Shown here in pieces: positions 53,872-63,973 of a stretch of 64,000 nucleotides of DNA. Source of the DNA: Bacillota bacterium (GTDB lineage Bacteria; Bacillota; Clostridia; Clostridiales; Clostridiaceae). Below the pieces are notes generated by a model, which was not told the DNA's origin, made no database searches, and saw only the letters and a program-made list of their open reading frames with translations. The position numbers and the translations under genes were made by a program. The stretch spans positions 1-64,000 of the forward strand of contig JAJXWH010000005.1 in NCBI GenBank assembly GCA_021781745.1, read 5' to 3'. Within the stretch, counting starts at the first letter, position 1. Each line of letters starts with the position of its first letter.

Positions 53872-55392
53872 ATGGCAGTAAAAATTATAAGTGCAACGCA
53901 CAATGGTTTAGAAGGGTTTTTAATAAAAGTTGAAGTTGATATATCTAAAGGCTTACCGGTGTTTAACATAGTAGGTTTGCCAGATGTATCGGTAAAAGAA
54001 GCAAAAGAAAGGGTAAGAGCTGCAATTATAAATTGTGGATTTGAATTCCCTTTGGGTAGAATTACTATTAATTTAGCACCAGCAGATGTAAAAAAAATAG
54101 GTTCACTTTTAGATTTACCTATTGCATTAGGCATTCTTATGGAATCAAACCAGATATGTAAAAGAGATATGGAAAGCTATATGGTTTTTGGTGAGTTATC
54201 ATTATTTGGTGAACTTAAAGGCATAAAAGGAACTATACCAATTATTATTGAGGGAGCTAGGAAAAATATCAGCAAATATATTTTCCCTTATGAAAATCTT
54301 GAGGAAAGTTACTATTTTAAAGGTGTTGAATATTATCCATTCAAAAATTTAAAAGAAGTGATTTCGTATATAACCTACGAGGATATGCTTCCGTATACAG
54401 AAAATAATAATATACAGAATGATGAAATCTATAATTCGTTAGATTATGGAGACATTATAGGTCAATATTCTTCTAAGAAAGCATTAGAAATAGCGGCAGC
54501 TGGAAACCACAATATCATTCTTTATGGGGAACCAGGCTGCGGGAAAACAATGCTTGCAAAAGCATTAATATCAATTCTACCGTCTTTGTCTCAGGAGGAA
54601 TTAATTGAAATTGCAAAAATATATAGTGCATGTGGTCTTATAACAAATGCGTCATGTTTTAGCAGACCCTTTAGGGCACCACATCATACAGCTACCAAAC
54701 TAACATTAATAGGCGGTGGAAAAGAAATAAAACCCGGAGAAATAACTCTTGCACATAATGGAGTATTATTTTTAGATGAGATTCTAGAATTTAAAAAGGA
54801 AGTTTTGGAATCATTAAGAGAGCCTCTTGAAGAAAAATATGTAAATATCAATCGGCTTAGCGGAAGTTACAAAATGCCGGCAGACTTTTTATTAATAGGT
54901 GCATTTAATCCTGTTGATAGTAATGAAGAGAAAGATTTAATTAATGATAAATATTATTTTAATAGTAGAATTAAAAAATATACAAAAAAATTCTCAAGTG
55001 CATTATTAGATCGAATTGACATCCTAAATTATGTTCCAAGACTAAATTATGATGAAATAAAACATGAAAAAGATAAATATGATTCAAAAATAATGAAAGA
55101 AAATGTTCTAAGAGCTAGGGAAATTCAGAAAGAAAGACTTAAAAATACTTCATACAAATATAATTCCGATATAAGAGGGAAGGATATTTTTGAAATGTGC
55201 AAAATTAGCAGAAAATGTGCAGAAATTCTTAAGCATTACTATAATACATCAAATGTATCATTAAGAGGATATGGGAAAGTATTAAAATTAGCAAGAACAA
55301 TAGCTGATATAGAAAACAAAGAAGAAATTTCAGAAGGTCATATTTTAGAAGCCTTCAGTTATAGAAAAAATATTAATGGAGAAATTATATAA
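53872..55392 (+). CDS. YifB/ComM family Mg-chelatase-like AAA+ ATPase
   Basis: 506 aa. N-terminal ChlI-like Lon-protease fold (about 1-170), then AAA+ with Walker A GEPGCGKTM, Walker B NGVLFLDEILEF, the PFRAPHHTAT motif and a C-terminal domain (about 410-506). The ComM relative in Haemophilus and Vibrio is a branch-migration helicase for natural transformation. It stands 15 nt before dprA, another transformation gene. Start ATG 53872 after GGGTGA. Confidence 0.93.
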   Translation: MAVKIISATHNGLEGFLIKVEVDISKGLPVFNIVGLPDVSVKEAKERVRAAIINCGFEFPLGRITINLAPADVKKIGSLLDLPIALGILMESNQICKRDMESYMVFGELSLFGELKGIKGTIPIIIEGARKNISKYIFPYENLEESYYFKGVEYYPFKNLKEVISYITYEDMLPYTENNNIQNDEIYNSLDYGDIIGQYSSKKALEIAAAGNHNIILYGEPGCGKTMLAKALISILPSLSQEELIEIAKIYSACGLITNASCFSRPFRAPHHTATKLTLIGGGKEIKPGEITLAHNGVLFLDEILEFKKEVLESLREPLEEKYVNINRLSGSYKMPADFLLIGAFNPVDSNEEKDLINDKYYFNSRIKKYTKKFSSALLDRIDILNYVPRLNYDEIKHEKDKYDSKIMKENVLRAREIQKERLKNTSYKYNSDIRGKDIFEMCKISRKCAEILKHYYNTSNVSLRGYGKVLKLARTIADIENKEEISEGHILEAFSYRKNINGEII

Positions 55393-55407
55393 AAGGGAGA
55401 TATATTT

Positions 55408-56463
55408 ATGAACTATGATTTATGGTTAATACTTTTGAATATAACTAATTTTCAAAAAATAAAGTTAATAAATAAATATAAAACTGCAGAAAATGTATAT
55501 AATAATTTCGAGGAAATTTTAAAAGAAAATAAAATGATATCTAAAAAAATAAAAAATTTTCAAAAGGAATCTTTGTATCATGAAGTTTTAAGTTTAGAAA
55601 AGACATTAGTAAGAAGAAATATAGGTTATATAACATACGCTAATCCTTTATATAGAGAGAAATTGAGCGGAATTTTAGAAACACCATTTTTTCTGTTTTA
55701 TATAGGCAATATAGACGTTATAAATAATAAATCTATTGGAGTGGTAGGGGCAAGAAAATGCTCCAATTATGGACTAACTGTAACAAAACTCTTGACAAAG
55801 GAGCTTATTACTAATAATATAACGCTTATAAGCGGAGGTGCAAGAGGTATAGATTCTGTTGCACATAAAACTGCTTTAGAGAACGGAGGATATAACATAT
55901 CAGTATTAGGATGTGGGATAGATATTGCGTATCCAGCAGAAAATAAAGCTTTGTTTTCAAAAATAGCAGAAAAAGGCGTAGTGATTTCTGAATTTTTACT
56001 TGGTACAGCTCCTCTAAGAGAAAACTTTCCTAAAAGAAATAGAATAATTAGTGGGCTTAGTGATGGAATAATAGTAATAGAAGCTTCTGAAAAAAGTGGA
56101 TCATTAATTACAGCAAGACTTGCTCAAAAACAACAAAAAGGCGTAATTGTTGTTCCAGGCTCAATATTATACTGTGGGGCAAGCGGCTCTAATAAATTAA
56201 TTAGAGATGGTGCCAGCATCTGTACAGATGTAGAAGACTTAAGAGTTTTGCTTAGTTTAGAACGTATTAATATTAAACCTATGAACTTTACACCTGAGAA
56301 AAGTGAAATATTAGAATTAATAACAGATTCACCAATTCACATAGATGATATTTTTAAGAATACGTCTGTTGATAGAGGGGCTCTTTATGCACTATTATTT
56401 GAGATGCAAATAAAGAGTGAAATAATTTGTTTACCGGGGAATTACTATGTGAAAACAATCTAA
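55408..56463 (+). CDS. dprA: DNA-processing protein DprA (Smf)
   Basis: 351 aa. Loads RecA onto incoming single-stranded DNA. Rossmann-like core with SIGVVGARKCSNYG, LISGGARGIDSVAH and PKRNRIISGLSDGIIVIEA; a C-terminal winged-helix-like domain (about 290-351). GGGAGA before the ATG. Followed by topA after 48 nt, a conserved dprA-topA pair. Confidence 0.96.
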   Translation: MNYDLWLILLNITNFQKIKLINKYKTAENVYNNFEEILKENKMISKKIKNFQKESLYHEVLSLEKTLVRRNIGYITYANPLYREKLSGILETPFFLFYIGNIDVINNKSIGVVGARKCSNYGLTVTKLLTKELITNNITLISGGARGIDSVAHKTALENGGYNISVLGCGIDIAYPAENKALFSKIAEKGVVISEFLLGTAPLRENFPKRNRIISGLSDGIIVIEASEKSGSLITARLAQKQQKGVIVVPGSILYCGASGSNKLIRDGASICTDVEDLRVLLSLERINIKPMNFTPEKSEILELITDSPIHIDDIFKNTSVDRGALYALLFEMQIKSEIICLPGNYYVKTI

Positions 56464-56471
56464 AAATGTGT

Positions 56472-56514
56472 AGGGGGTGAATACTTCATAAATTTTTATG
56501 AAGTTTGTGCTATG
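56472..56514 (+). promoter_or_regulatory. Structured ribosome binding site of topA
   Basis: AGGGGGTG (56472-56479) is 32 nt before the ATG at 56512. ACTTCATAA (56483-56491) pairs perfectly with TTATGAAGT (56496-56504). Removing the hairpin leaves AAT plus TTGTGCT, 10 nt, normal spacing. No in-frame ATG, GTG or TTG exists upstream back to the stop at 56461. Confidence 0.6.
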
Positions 56515-58605
56515 GGTCAAAAACTTGTAATTGTTGAATCGCCGGCAAAAGCTAAAACAATCGGCAAATATCTTGGAAAAAATTATATTGTAGAAGCATC
56601 AATGGGGCATGTAAGAGATTTACCTAAGAGTACATTAGGTGTTGACATAGAAAATAACTATACTCCTAAGTATATAACAATCAGAGGAAAGGGAGAATTA
56701 ATAGATAAGTTAAGAAAGGCCGCAAAAAAGGCTGAAAAAGTCTATTTGGCTACGGACCCTGATAGAGAAGGAGAAGCTATTTCGTGGCATTTGGCTAATA
56801 TTTTAAAAATCTCAGAAGACGAAACATGCAGAATTGTCTTTAATGAGGTTACTAAAACTGCTGTTAAGGCATCTATAAAAGAAGCAAGGAAGATAGATTT
56901 TGATTTAGTTGATGCACAACAAGCAAGAAGAGTGTTAGATAGACTTGTAGGATATGAAATAAGTCCAATTTTATGGAGAAATGTAAAATGGGGACTAAGT
57001 GCAGGAAGAGTACAATCAGCGGCTTTGAAATTAATCTGTGATAGGGAAAAAGAAATAAACGAATTTATCCCTAAAGAGTATTGGTCAATAGACTGCGTAT
57101 TAAAGAAAGAGAAAAAGAAATTTCCAGTAAGGCTTTCGACTTATAAAGGTAAGAAAATTGAAGTTGAAAATGAAGAAACTTCAAATAATATAATTGAAGA
57201 ATTAAATGATGGACAGTTTATTGTAAAAGCAATAAAAAAGGGAAAGAAAAATAGAAATCCCCTTCCACCTTTTACAACAAGCACACTTCAACAAGATGCA
57301 AATAGAAAATTAAACTTTATGACTAAAAGAACTATGTCTATTGCTCAAGGACTTTACGAAGGTGTTGAAATTAAAGGACATGGAACTATAGGTTTAATAA
57401 CCTATATGAGAACAGATTCCGTAAGAATTTCTGAAGAGGCTCAAGAAAGAGCTAAAGAGTTTATTGAAAGCACTTACGGAAAAGAGTATTTACCAAGCTC
57501 TCCTAGAATATATAAAGGTAAAAAGAATATTCAAGATGCCCACGAGGCAATAAGACCTACTTATGTGGAAATTACTCCAGAAGTAGCAAAGGAAAATTTA
57601 ACAGCTGAGCAATATAAATTATATTCACTAATATGGAATAGATTTATAGCTAGTCAAATGGCATCATGTGAACTGAACACAAATTCAATAGACATTATAA
57701 ATGGTGAATATAAATTTAAAGCATCAGGATCAGTAATTACTTTTGATGGTTTTATGAAAATATATGAGTATTCTAATGAAGATGATGAAACTTCAGTATT
57801 ATTGCCTGAACTAGAAGCGAATGAAGAACTTAATGTAGACTCCCTTCAAGGAACTCAACATTTTACTCAACCAGCACCTAGATATACTGAGGCGTCTTTT
57901 GTTAAATTACTAGAGGAAAAGGGTATAGGAAGACCAAGTACTTATGTACCTACAATTTCAACTTTGCTTGGCAGAAATTATGTTGTGAGGGAAAAGAAAA
58001 ATTTAATTCCAACTGAACTTGGTGAAATAGTAAATAATATAGTAAGTGAGTATTTTAAGCAAATAGTTGATATTGATTTTACTGCAGACATGGAAAAAAA
58101 ACTTGATAATGTTGAAGAAGGAACTGAGAACTGGACTCAAATAGTTGAGGAATTTTTTACTCCACTAAAGGCTGCAATAGAAAAAGCAGAAAAAGAAATA
58201 TCAAAAGTTGTAATTGAGGATAAAGTCAGTGACGTAAAATGTGAAAAATGTGGTCGAATGATGGTTATTAAAAGAGGAAGGTATGGAGAATTTTTGGCAT
58301 GTCCTGGATATCCAGAATGCAAGAATGCTAAACCTATAGTTGAAGAATTAGATGTACCATGTCCAGAATGTGGTAAAGCAATTGTTGCAAAGAAGAGCAA
58401 GAAAGGGAAAAAATTCTTTGGGTGTGTAGGTTATCCAGAGTGTAAATTTGTCAGCTGGCATGAACCTGTAAAAGAAAAGTGTCCTAATTGTAATTCGTAT
58501 ATGGTATTAAAATATTCAAAATCAAAAGGTAACTATATTCAATGTTCTAATAGTGAATGTAATTACAAAGAAGAAGTGAAAAAAGATGCTAAAGAAGAGG
58601 AATAA
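56512..58605 (+). CDS. topA: DNA topoisomerase I
   Basis: 697 aa type IA enzyme that relaxes negative supercoils. Toprim domain (about 1-115: VIVESPAKAKTIGKYLG, ATDPDREGEAISWHL), catalytic Tyr in GLITYMRTDSVRIS, GIGRPSTYVPTISTL, and three C-terminal Cys4 zinc fingers (about 568-690) starting CEKCGRMM, CPECGKAI and CPNCNSYM. The start MGQKLVIVESPAKA agrees with homologues, though the ribosome binding site is displaced (see 56472-56514). Confidence 0.97.
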   Translation: MGQKLVIVESPAKAKTIGKYLGKNYIVEASMGHVRDLPKSTLGVDIENNYTPKYITIRGKGELIDKLRKAAKKAEKVYLATDPDREGEAISWHLANILKISEDETCRIVFNEVTKTAVKASIKEARKIDFDLVDAQQARRVLDRLVGYEISPILWRNVKWGLSAGRVQSAALKLICDREKEINEFIPKEYWSIDCVLKKEKKKFPVRLSTYKGKKIEVENEETSNNIIEELNDGQFIVKAIKKGKKNRNPLPPFTTSTLQQDANRKLNFMTKRTMSIAQGLYEGVEIKGHGTIGLITYMRTDSVRISEEAQERAKEFIESTYGKEYLPSSPRIYKGKKNIQDAHEAIRPTYVEITPEVAKENLTAEQYKLYSLIWNRFIASQMASCELNTNSIDIINGEYKFKASGSVITFDGFMKIYEYSNEDDETSVLLPELEANEELNVDSLQGTQHFTQPAPRYTEASFVKLLEEKGIGRPSTYVPTISTLLGRNYVVREKKNLIPTELGEIVNNIVSEYFKQIVDIDFTADMEKKLDNVEEGTENWTQIVEEFFTPLKAAIEKAEKEISKVVIEDKVSDVKCEKCGRMMVIKRGRYGEFLACPGYPECKNAKPIVEELDVPCPECGKAIVAKKSKKGKKFFGCVGYPECKFVSWHEPVKEKCPNCNSYMVLKYSKSKGNYIQCSNSECNYKEEVKKDAKEEE

Positions 58606-58809
58606 ACATTAAAGTTTTGAAATAGTATAAATAATGTTAACATTATTTGTCGAATTAGAATAAAAGAGTGTTGAAAAGCAGAATTTTATATGATAAACTA
58701 GTCTTAATAGCAACTTGTAAAAAAATTCAATAAATTATGAATTTTCTAATAATTATATTTTCATTTAACTACTAAATGTTGTTATGCGGTTGCCAAGGAG
58801 GATAATAAT
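58606..58809. promoter_or_regulatory. codY upstream region: promoter, palindrome, CodY-box-like site
   Basis: TTGAAA (58671-58676), 17-bp spacer, TAAACT (58694-58699) form a promoter. A 20-bp perfect palindrome centred on GTTAAC (58629-58648) lies upstream of it. AATTTTCTAATAATT (58740-58754) matches the CodY consensus AATTTTCWGAAAATT at 13 of 15 positions and lies downstream of the predicted start, which would fit autorepression. Confidence 0.55.
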
Positions 58810-59586
58810 ATGTCATCATTATTAAGCAAAACTAGAATGTTAAATAAAATTCTGCAGAAGTCTGGGACAGAACCTGTAGCGTTTCAAGATATATGTACAT
58901 TATTAAGTGAGGTTCTTGATTGTAATGTCTACATAATCAGTAAAAAAGGAAAAGTGCTTGGGTATACCTTTGGTAAAGATTTTGAATGTGACGCCATGAA
59001 AAAGAAGGTAATAGAAGATAAGAGATTCCCTGAAGATTATAATAAGTCATTATTAGATGTTAACGATACTCTGGCAAATCTTCCTAATGAAGGAAGATGT
59101 GTGTTTCAAGAAATTGGTAGATGCAAGAAGGTAGATAAGCTATCAACAATAGTTCCTATTATTGGAAGCAGAGAAAGACTTGGAACATTAATATTGGCAA
59201 GGTTTGGCTATTCATTTACTGATGAGGATTTAGTATTAGTAGAATATAGTGCTACTATTGTCGGTATGGAAATGCTTAGAGCTATGCAAGATGAAATTGC
59301 AGAAGAGGCAAGGAAAAAGGCAGTAGTACAACTTGCTATAGGAACACTTTCATATTCAGAATTAGAAGCAGTTGAGCATATATTTGATGAGTTAAATGGA
59401 AATGAAGGATTGCTAGTAGCTTCAAAGATAGCAGATAAAGTAGGAATAACTAGAAGTGTTATAGTAAATGCATTAAGAAAATTTGAAAGCGCTGGTGTAA
59501 TTGAATCTAGATCGCTTGGTATGAAAGGTACTTATATTCGAATACTAAATGAAAAATTAATAGAAGAATTAAAAAAGATTAAATAA
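58810..59586 (+). CDS. codY: GTP- and branched-chain amino acid-sensing regulator CodY
   Basis: 258 aa. Global nutritional repressor of low-GC Gram-positives. An N-terminal GAF domain (about 1-155) binds isoleucine-type effectors; a winged HTH (about 200-250: [20 protein letters not shown]) binds DNA, with the family-typical [20 protein letters not shown] before the ATG. In Bacillus codY also lies near topA and the rpsB-tsf region. Confidence 0.97.
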   Translation: MSSLLSKTRMLNKILQKSGTEPVAFQDICTLLSEVLDCNVYIISKKGKVLGYTFGKDFECDAMKKKVIEDKRFPEDYNKSLLDVNDTLANLPNEGRCVFQEIGRCKKVDKLSTIVPIIGSRERLGTLILARFGYSFTDEDLVLVEYSATIVGMEMLRAMQDEIAEEARKKAVVQLAIGTLSYSELEAVEHIFDELNGNEGLLVASKIADKVGITRSVIVNALRKFESAGVIESRSLGMKGTYIRILNEKLIEELKKIK

Positions 59587-59587
59587 T

Positions 59588-59630
59588 AAAAATAGCTATT
59601 GGGTTAAATTACTCTATAGCTATTTTTTTA
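59588..59630 (+). terminator. Terminator of codY
   Basis: AAAAATAGCTAT (59588-59599) pairs with ATAGCTATTTTT (59616-59627), 16-nt loop, T-run. Confidence 0.85.
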
Positions 59631-60001
59631 TAGATTTATGTATGCAGTAAAAGAATTTACAGTTAGATGTATAAAATTTAATTTCTTTGATAAAACTTTA
59701 GGAAGAATTAATATCTAAATAATTTAAATATAATTAATAACTTTATGTCATATTATTTTAATAAACATTAAATCACTTGGCTATAATAAGCTTTTCTGAA
59801 AGAAAATTTTAGAAACATATATAAAGTTTTAGTTTTTTACATGTCTAATTTAAAAAATTTTTGTTGATACGTTAAATACCTTATGATATACTACTTAAGG
59901 TAAGAAATACACACACTATCCAATTTATAGGTTAGGTGCCCTTTTCTGAGGGAAATCTATTAGCTGAAGATAGTGGAGGTAAAAACCAAGGAGGTAACAA
60001 A
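59631..60001. other. Intergenic and leader of rpsB
   Basis: 59631-59860 is AT-rich with no supported ORF (a 26-codon frame at 59639 lacks a ribosome binding site). From about 59899 the rpsB transcript has a roughly 100-nt leader with a GCCC-TTTTCTGA-GGG hairpin near 59938 and GGAGG twice (59972 and 59989 region); only the second is placed for rpsB. It may be an autoregulatory leader. Confidence 0.45.
59864..59892 (+). promoter_or_regulatory. Sigma-A promoter of rpsB-tsf
   Basis: TTGATA (59864-59869), 17-bp spacer, TATACT (59887-59892). Confidence 0.8.
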
Positions 60002-60703
60002 ATGTCAGTAATATCAATGAAACAATTATTAGAAGCAGGTGTACATTTCGGACACCAAACTAGAAGATGGAACCCTAAGATGGCTCCTTATATCTTTACA
60101 GAAAGAAATGGGATCTATATTATAGACCTACAAAAAACAGTAAAAAAAGCAGAAGAAGCTTATAATTTCATTAGGCAAGTATCTGAAGAAGGAAAAGATA
60201 TACTTTTTGTTGGAACTAAAAAACAAGCTCAAGAAGCTATAGAAGAAGAAGCAATAAGAAGTAACATGCATTTCGTAAATAACAGATGGTTAGGTGGAAT
60301 GTTAACAAACTTCTCAACAATTAGAGGTAGAATAAGAAAATTAGAACAAATCGAAAAAATGCAAGAAGACGGAACTTTTGATGTTCTTCCAAAGAAAGAA
60401 GTTATTAAACTTAAAGGAGAAATGGAAAAACTTCAAAAAAATCTTGGAGGTATCAGAAACTTAGATGCTACAAATGTTGGAGCAATGTTTATTGTTGATC
60501 CAAGAAAAGAAAAGAATGCTATTTTAGAAGCTAAGATTCTAGGAATACCAGTAGTTGCTATCGTAGATACTAACTGCGATCCAGAAGAAGTTGATTATGT
60601 AATCCCAGGTAATGATGATGCTATAAGAGCTGTTAAATTAATAACTGCAAAAATGGCAGATGCTATTATAGAAGCAAGACAAGGTGAACAAATAGCTGAA
60701 TAA
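60002..60703 (+). CDS. rpsB: 30S ribosomal protein S2
   Basis: 233 aa. [20 protein letters not shown] is the S2 signature; [15 protein letters not shown] and [20 protein letters not shown] follow. Start is ATG 60002 with AAGGAGGTAAC; the frame opens upstream at 59936 in the leader. Heads rpsB-tsf-pyrH-frr-uppS-cdsA, a conserved order. Confidence 0.98.
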   Translation: MSVISMKQLLEAGVHFGHQTRRWNPKMAPYIFTERNGIYIIDLQKTVKKAEEAYNFIRQVSEEGKDILFVGTKKQAQEAIEEEAIRSNMHFVNNRWLGGMLTNFSTIRGRIRKLEQIEKMQEDGTFDVLPKKEVIKLKGEMEKLQKNLGGIRNLDATNVGAMFIVDPRKEKNAILEAKILGIPVVAIVDTNCDPEEVDYVIPGNDDAIRAVKLITAKMADAIIEARQGEQIAE

Positions 60704-60723
60704 TTTGAGAAATTTATATAAAT

Positions 60724-60757
60724 AAAGGGTAAGTGGTTCACTTCAACTGCCCTTTTG
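60724..60757 (+). terminator. Attenuator-like hairpin between rpsB and tsf
   Basis: AAAGGG (60724-60729) pairs with CCCTTT (60750-60755), with an inner GTG/CAC pair set, then T-rich. Likely a partial terminator. Confidence 0.55.
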
Positions 60758-60801
60758 TTAAGTGTTAAGGATTACTTTACAATTGAGGAGGAATTTAAAT
60801 A

Positions 60802-61719
60802 ATGGCAAATATAAGTGCACAATTAGTTAAAGAACTAAGAGAAATGACTGGAGCTAAAATGATGGACTGTAAAAAAGCTTTAGTTGAAACAGAAGGAGAT
60901 CTTGACAAAGCTGTTGAATTTTTAAGAGAAAAGGGTCTTGCAGACGCAGCTAAAAAGTCTGGAAGAGTTGCAGCTGAAGGTGTAGTTAAGACATATATTG
61001 CAGCAGATAAGAAGAGTGGAGCAGTTCTTGAATTCAACTGTGAAACAGATTTCGTTGCGTTAAATGAAGAATTTGTTGATTTCGCTGATAAGTTAGCTAA
61101 AATAGTAACTGAAACTTCAGTTGCTACAGTAGAAGAACTTCTTAACCAAAAGTTTGAAGGAGAAGCTACAATTTCAGAAAGCTTAAAAGCTTTAATAGCA
61201 AAACTTGGTGAAAACATGACAATAAGAAGATTTACTAAATTCTCAGTTGAAAAAGGAATAGTTAAGAGCTATATCCATGGTGGTGGAAGAATCGGAGTTT
61301 TAGTAGAAGTTTCTTGTGAAAAAGATTCAGAAGTTCTTGATGAAGTTGCTAAAGAAGTTTGTATGCAAATCGCTGCAGCAAATCCATTATTCTTAGGTAA
61401 AGATGATGTTGATACAGAATCTATGGAAAAAGAAAAAGAAATCTATAGAGTGCAAGCTTTAAATGAAGGTAAACCAGAAAATATCGTTGAAAAAATGGTA
61501 ATTGGAAGAATTCAAAAATACTTCAAAGAAGTTTGTCTTTTAGAACAACCATGGGTTAAAGATGGCGATAAGACAATAACTAAATTCTTAGAAGAAAAAT
61601 CTAAAGAGGTTGGTTCTCCAGTTAAGGTAACTAGATTCGTAAGATACGAAAGAGGAGAAGGAATCGAAGTTGAAAAGGTTGACTTTGCTGAAGAAGTTGC
61701 AAGACAAATCGGTAAATAG
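60802..61719 (+). CDS. tsf: Elongation factor Ts
   Basis: 305 aa. Nucleotide exchange factor for EF-Tu. N-terminal UBA-like domain [20 protein letters not shown]; core with [16 protein letters not shown] and IAAANPLFL. Full length. GAGGAGG before the ATG. Confidence 0.98.
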   Translation: MANISAQLVKELREMTGAKMMDCKKALVETEGDLDKAVEFLREKGLADAAKKSGRVAAEGVVKTYIAADKKSGAVLEFNCETDFVALNEEFVDFADKLAKIVTETSVATVEELLNQKFEGEATISESLKALIAKLGENMTIRRFTKFSVEKGIVKSYIHGGGRIGVLVEVSCEKDSEVLDEVAKEVCMQIAAANPLFLGKDDVDTESMEKEKEIYRVQALNEGKPENIVEKMVIGRIQKYFKEVCLLEQPWVKDGDKTITKFLEEKSKEVGSPVKVTRFVRYERGEGIEVEKVDFAEEVARQIGK

Positions 61720-61728
61720 TTTAAACCT

Positions 61729-61760
61729 AAAGAGAACACTTTGTGTTCTCTTTTTTTAAG
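61729..61760 (+). terminator. Terminator after tsf
   Basis: AAAGAGAACAC (61729-61739) pairs with GTGTTCTCTTT (61743-61753), 3-nt loop, T-run. Confidence 0.92.
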
Positions 61761-61826
61761 AAATAAAGTAAATATAGTTAAAAGAGGTTTTGTGGTAACC
61801 CCTCAAATATTCAGGAGGTATTATAA

Positions 61827-62540
61827 ATGGCAGATTGTAAATACAAGAGAGTAATTTTAAAACTTTCAGGAGAGGCATTAGCTGGTGTTAGTGGATTTGG
61901 ACTTGATTTTAATGTTGCAAAGAGAATAGCACTTGAAATTAAGGAATTAGTTGATATGGGTGTTGAAGTAGGTACTGTAGTAGGCGGCGGAAACATTTGG
62001 AGAGGAAGAAGTGGGGAAGGAATGGACAGAACCACTGCAGATTACATGGGAATGATGGCAACTTGTATAAATGCTCTAGCGCTTCAGGATTCATTGGAAC
62101 AAGTAGGCGTTAAAACAAGAGTACAAACTGCTATAGAAATGAAGGAAATTGCAGAGCCATTCATAAGAAGAAGAGCAATGAGACACTTGGAAAAAGGAAG
62201 AGTTGTTATATTTGCAGCTGGAACAGGAAACCCATATTTTTCAACAGATACTACTGCAGCACTTAGAGCTGCTGAAATAGAAGCTGATGTAATTCTTTTA
62301 GCTAAAAAGGTTGATGGAGTCTATGATAAAGATCCGCATAAGTATTCAGATGCTAAAAAATATGATACACTATCATATATAGAGGTGTTAGAACAAGGAT
62401 TACAAGTAATGGATTCTACAGCAACCTCATTATGTATGGATAATGAAATTCCAATTCTTGTATTTGGATTAGATGAGCCAGGGAATATAAAGAAAGCTAT
62501 GTATGGAGAAAGTATAGGTACATTAGTAAAGAAGAAATAG
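61827..62540 (+). CDS. pyrH: UMP kinase
   Basis: 237 aa amino-acid-kinase fold. Phosphorylates UMP to [45 protein letters not shown] and [10 protein letters not shown] are family motifs. AGGAGG before the ATG. Followed by frr after 10 nt. Confidence 0.97.
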   Translation: MADCKYKRVILKLSGEALAGVSGFGLDFNVAKRIALEIKELVDMGVEVGTVVGGGNIWRGRSGEGMDRTTADYMGMMATCINALALQDSLEQVGVKTRVQTAIEMKEIAEPFIRRRAMRHLEKGRVVIFAAGTGNPYFSTDTTAALRAAEIEADVILLAKKVDGVYDKDPHKYSDAKKYDTLSYIEVLEQGLQVMDSTATSLCMDNEIPILVFGLDEPGNIKKAMYGESIGTLVKKK

Positions 62541-62550
62541 GAGGAAAATC

Positions 62551-63108
62551 ATGATTAAGGATATCATTAAAAATGCAGAAGAAAAAATGAAAAAAACTAT
62601 ATCTGTATTACAGTCAGATTTATCAACAATGAAAGCAGGAAGAGCAAATCCAACAATGCTTGATAGAATTCAAGTTGAATATTACGGCAGCATGTGTCCA
62701 CTTAGCCAAGTGGCTAATGTTTCAGCTCCAGAACCAAGAGTGCTTATGATAACACCTTGGGAAAAACCTCTTTTAAAAGAAATAGAAAAAGCTATCTTAA
62801 AATCTGATTTGGGATTAAATCCTTCAAATGATGGTTCGATTATTAGATTAGTAATACCAGAATTAACTGAGGAAACTAGAAAAGCTCTTGTAAAAAATGT
62901 TAAGAAAACTGGTGAAGAAGCTAAGGTAGCTGTAAGATCAATAAGAAAAACTGCAAATGATAAGATAAAAGCATTAAAAAAAGATGCTGATTTATCAGAG
63001 GACCAAATAAAGAAAGCCGAAGATGAGGTTCAAAAGAAAACTGATGCAGTTGTAAAGGAAATAGATTCTATAATCGCTGCAAAGGAAAAAGAGGTCATGT
63101 CAGTTTAG
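62551..63108 (+). CDS. frr: Ribosome recycling factor
   Basis: 185 aa. Splits post-termination ribosomes with EF-G. LSTMKAGRANPTMLDRIQVE, PLSQVANVSAPEPRVL and the helical end with VRSIRKTANDKIKALKKD are typical. AGGAGG before ATG. Ends at a terminator. Confidence 0.97.
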   Translation: MIKDIIKNAEEKMKKTISVLQSDLSTMKAGRANPTMLDRIQVEYYGSMCPLSQVANVSAPEPRVLMITPWEKPLLKEIEKAILKSDLGLNPSNDGSIIRLVIPELTEETRKALVKNVKKTGEEAKVAVRSIRKTANDKIKALKKDADLSEDQIKKAEDEVQKKTDAVVKEIDSIIAAKEKEVMSV

Positions 63109-63113
63109 ATTTT

Positions 63114-63141
63114 AAAACCTGCTAAAAAGCAGGTTTTTTCT
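63114..63141 (+). terminator. Terminator after frr
   Basis: AAAACCTGC (63114-63122) pairs with GCAGGTTTT (63129-63137), 6-nt loop, T-run. Confidence 0.9.
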
Positions 63142-63199
63142 CTAAGATTTTAATCAGGCTTGGAAATAGAGTTGTTTTTATTAACTAGGGGGAGAAAAT

Positions 63200-63958
63200 A
63201 TGTTAAATATATTTAAATCAAAAAAACAACATAATGAAGATTTTGAATTGGATATGGATAACATACCAAATCATATAGCTATAATAATGGATGGTAATGG
63301 ACGTTGGGCTAAAGAACAGAACTTGCCTAGAAGTGTTGGCCATAAGGCGGGATTGGAAACTATTAGAATAATTCTAAAAGAAGCAACAAGACTAGGCGTT
63401 AAAAATTTAACTTTATATGCATTTTCGACTGAAAATTGGGCTAGACCTAAAGATGAAGTTGGAGCAATTATGAAGCTGTTAGTTACTTATTTGAATAAAG
63501 AATTAAAAGAATGCCATGAAAATGGTGTTAAAATGAATGTTTTAGGTGATATAAGTAGATTGCCTAAAGAGTGTCAAGAATCTTTAAAAAAAGCTATAGA
63601 AACTACTAAAAATAATACAAAAATAAATCTGAATTTTGCTTTAAACTATGGTGGACGAGATGAAATAGTTAGAGCTATAAAACTTATTAGCTCAGATGTA
63701 AAAAATAATAAAATAAAAGAAGAAGATATTGACGAAGCTATGGTGGGAAAATATTTATATACTAAGGGTATACCAGATCCAGATTTAATCATTAGGCCAT
63801 CTGGAGAACAAAGGCTTAGTAATTTCTTGTTATGGCAATGTGCTTATTCAGAATTTTGGTATTCTAATATAAATTGGCCAAATTTCAAGGAAAAGGATTT
63901 AAAGAGAGCAATAGCGGATTATCAAAATAGAGATAGACGCTTTGGAAAAGTTAAATAG
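63200..63958 (+). CDS. uppS: Isoprenyl transferase (undecaprenyl diphosphate synthase)
   Basis: 252 aa. Makes the C55 lipid carrier for peptidoglycan. The catalytic segment NHIAIIMDGNGRWAKEQ, GHKAGLETIR, LTLYAFSTENWARP and the C-terminal RPSGEQRLSNFLLWQCAYSE are diagnostic. Start ATG after GGGGGAG. cdsA follows after 15 nt. Confidence 0.97.
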   Translation: MLNIFKSKKQHNEDFELDMDNIPNHIAIIMDGNGRWAKEQNLPRSVGHKAGLETIRIILKEATRLGVKNLTLYAFSTENWARPKDEVGAIMKLLVTYLNKELKECHENGVKMNVLGDISRLPKECQESLKKAIETTKNNTKINLNFALNYGGRDEIVRAIKLISSDVKNNKIKEEDIDEAMVGKYLYTKGIPDPDLIIRPSGEQRLSNFLLWQCAYSEFWYSNINWPNFKEKDLKRAIADYQNRDRRFGKVK

Positions 63959-63973
63959 AGGAGTGGTTAGATT

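Noticed and set aside
59639-59719. 26-codon ORF in the codY-rpsB gap
   Set aside because: No ribosome binding site, no membrane or motif character, and it follows directly on the codY terminator.
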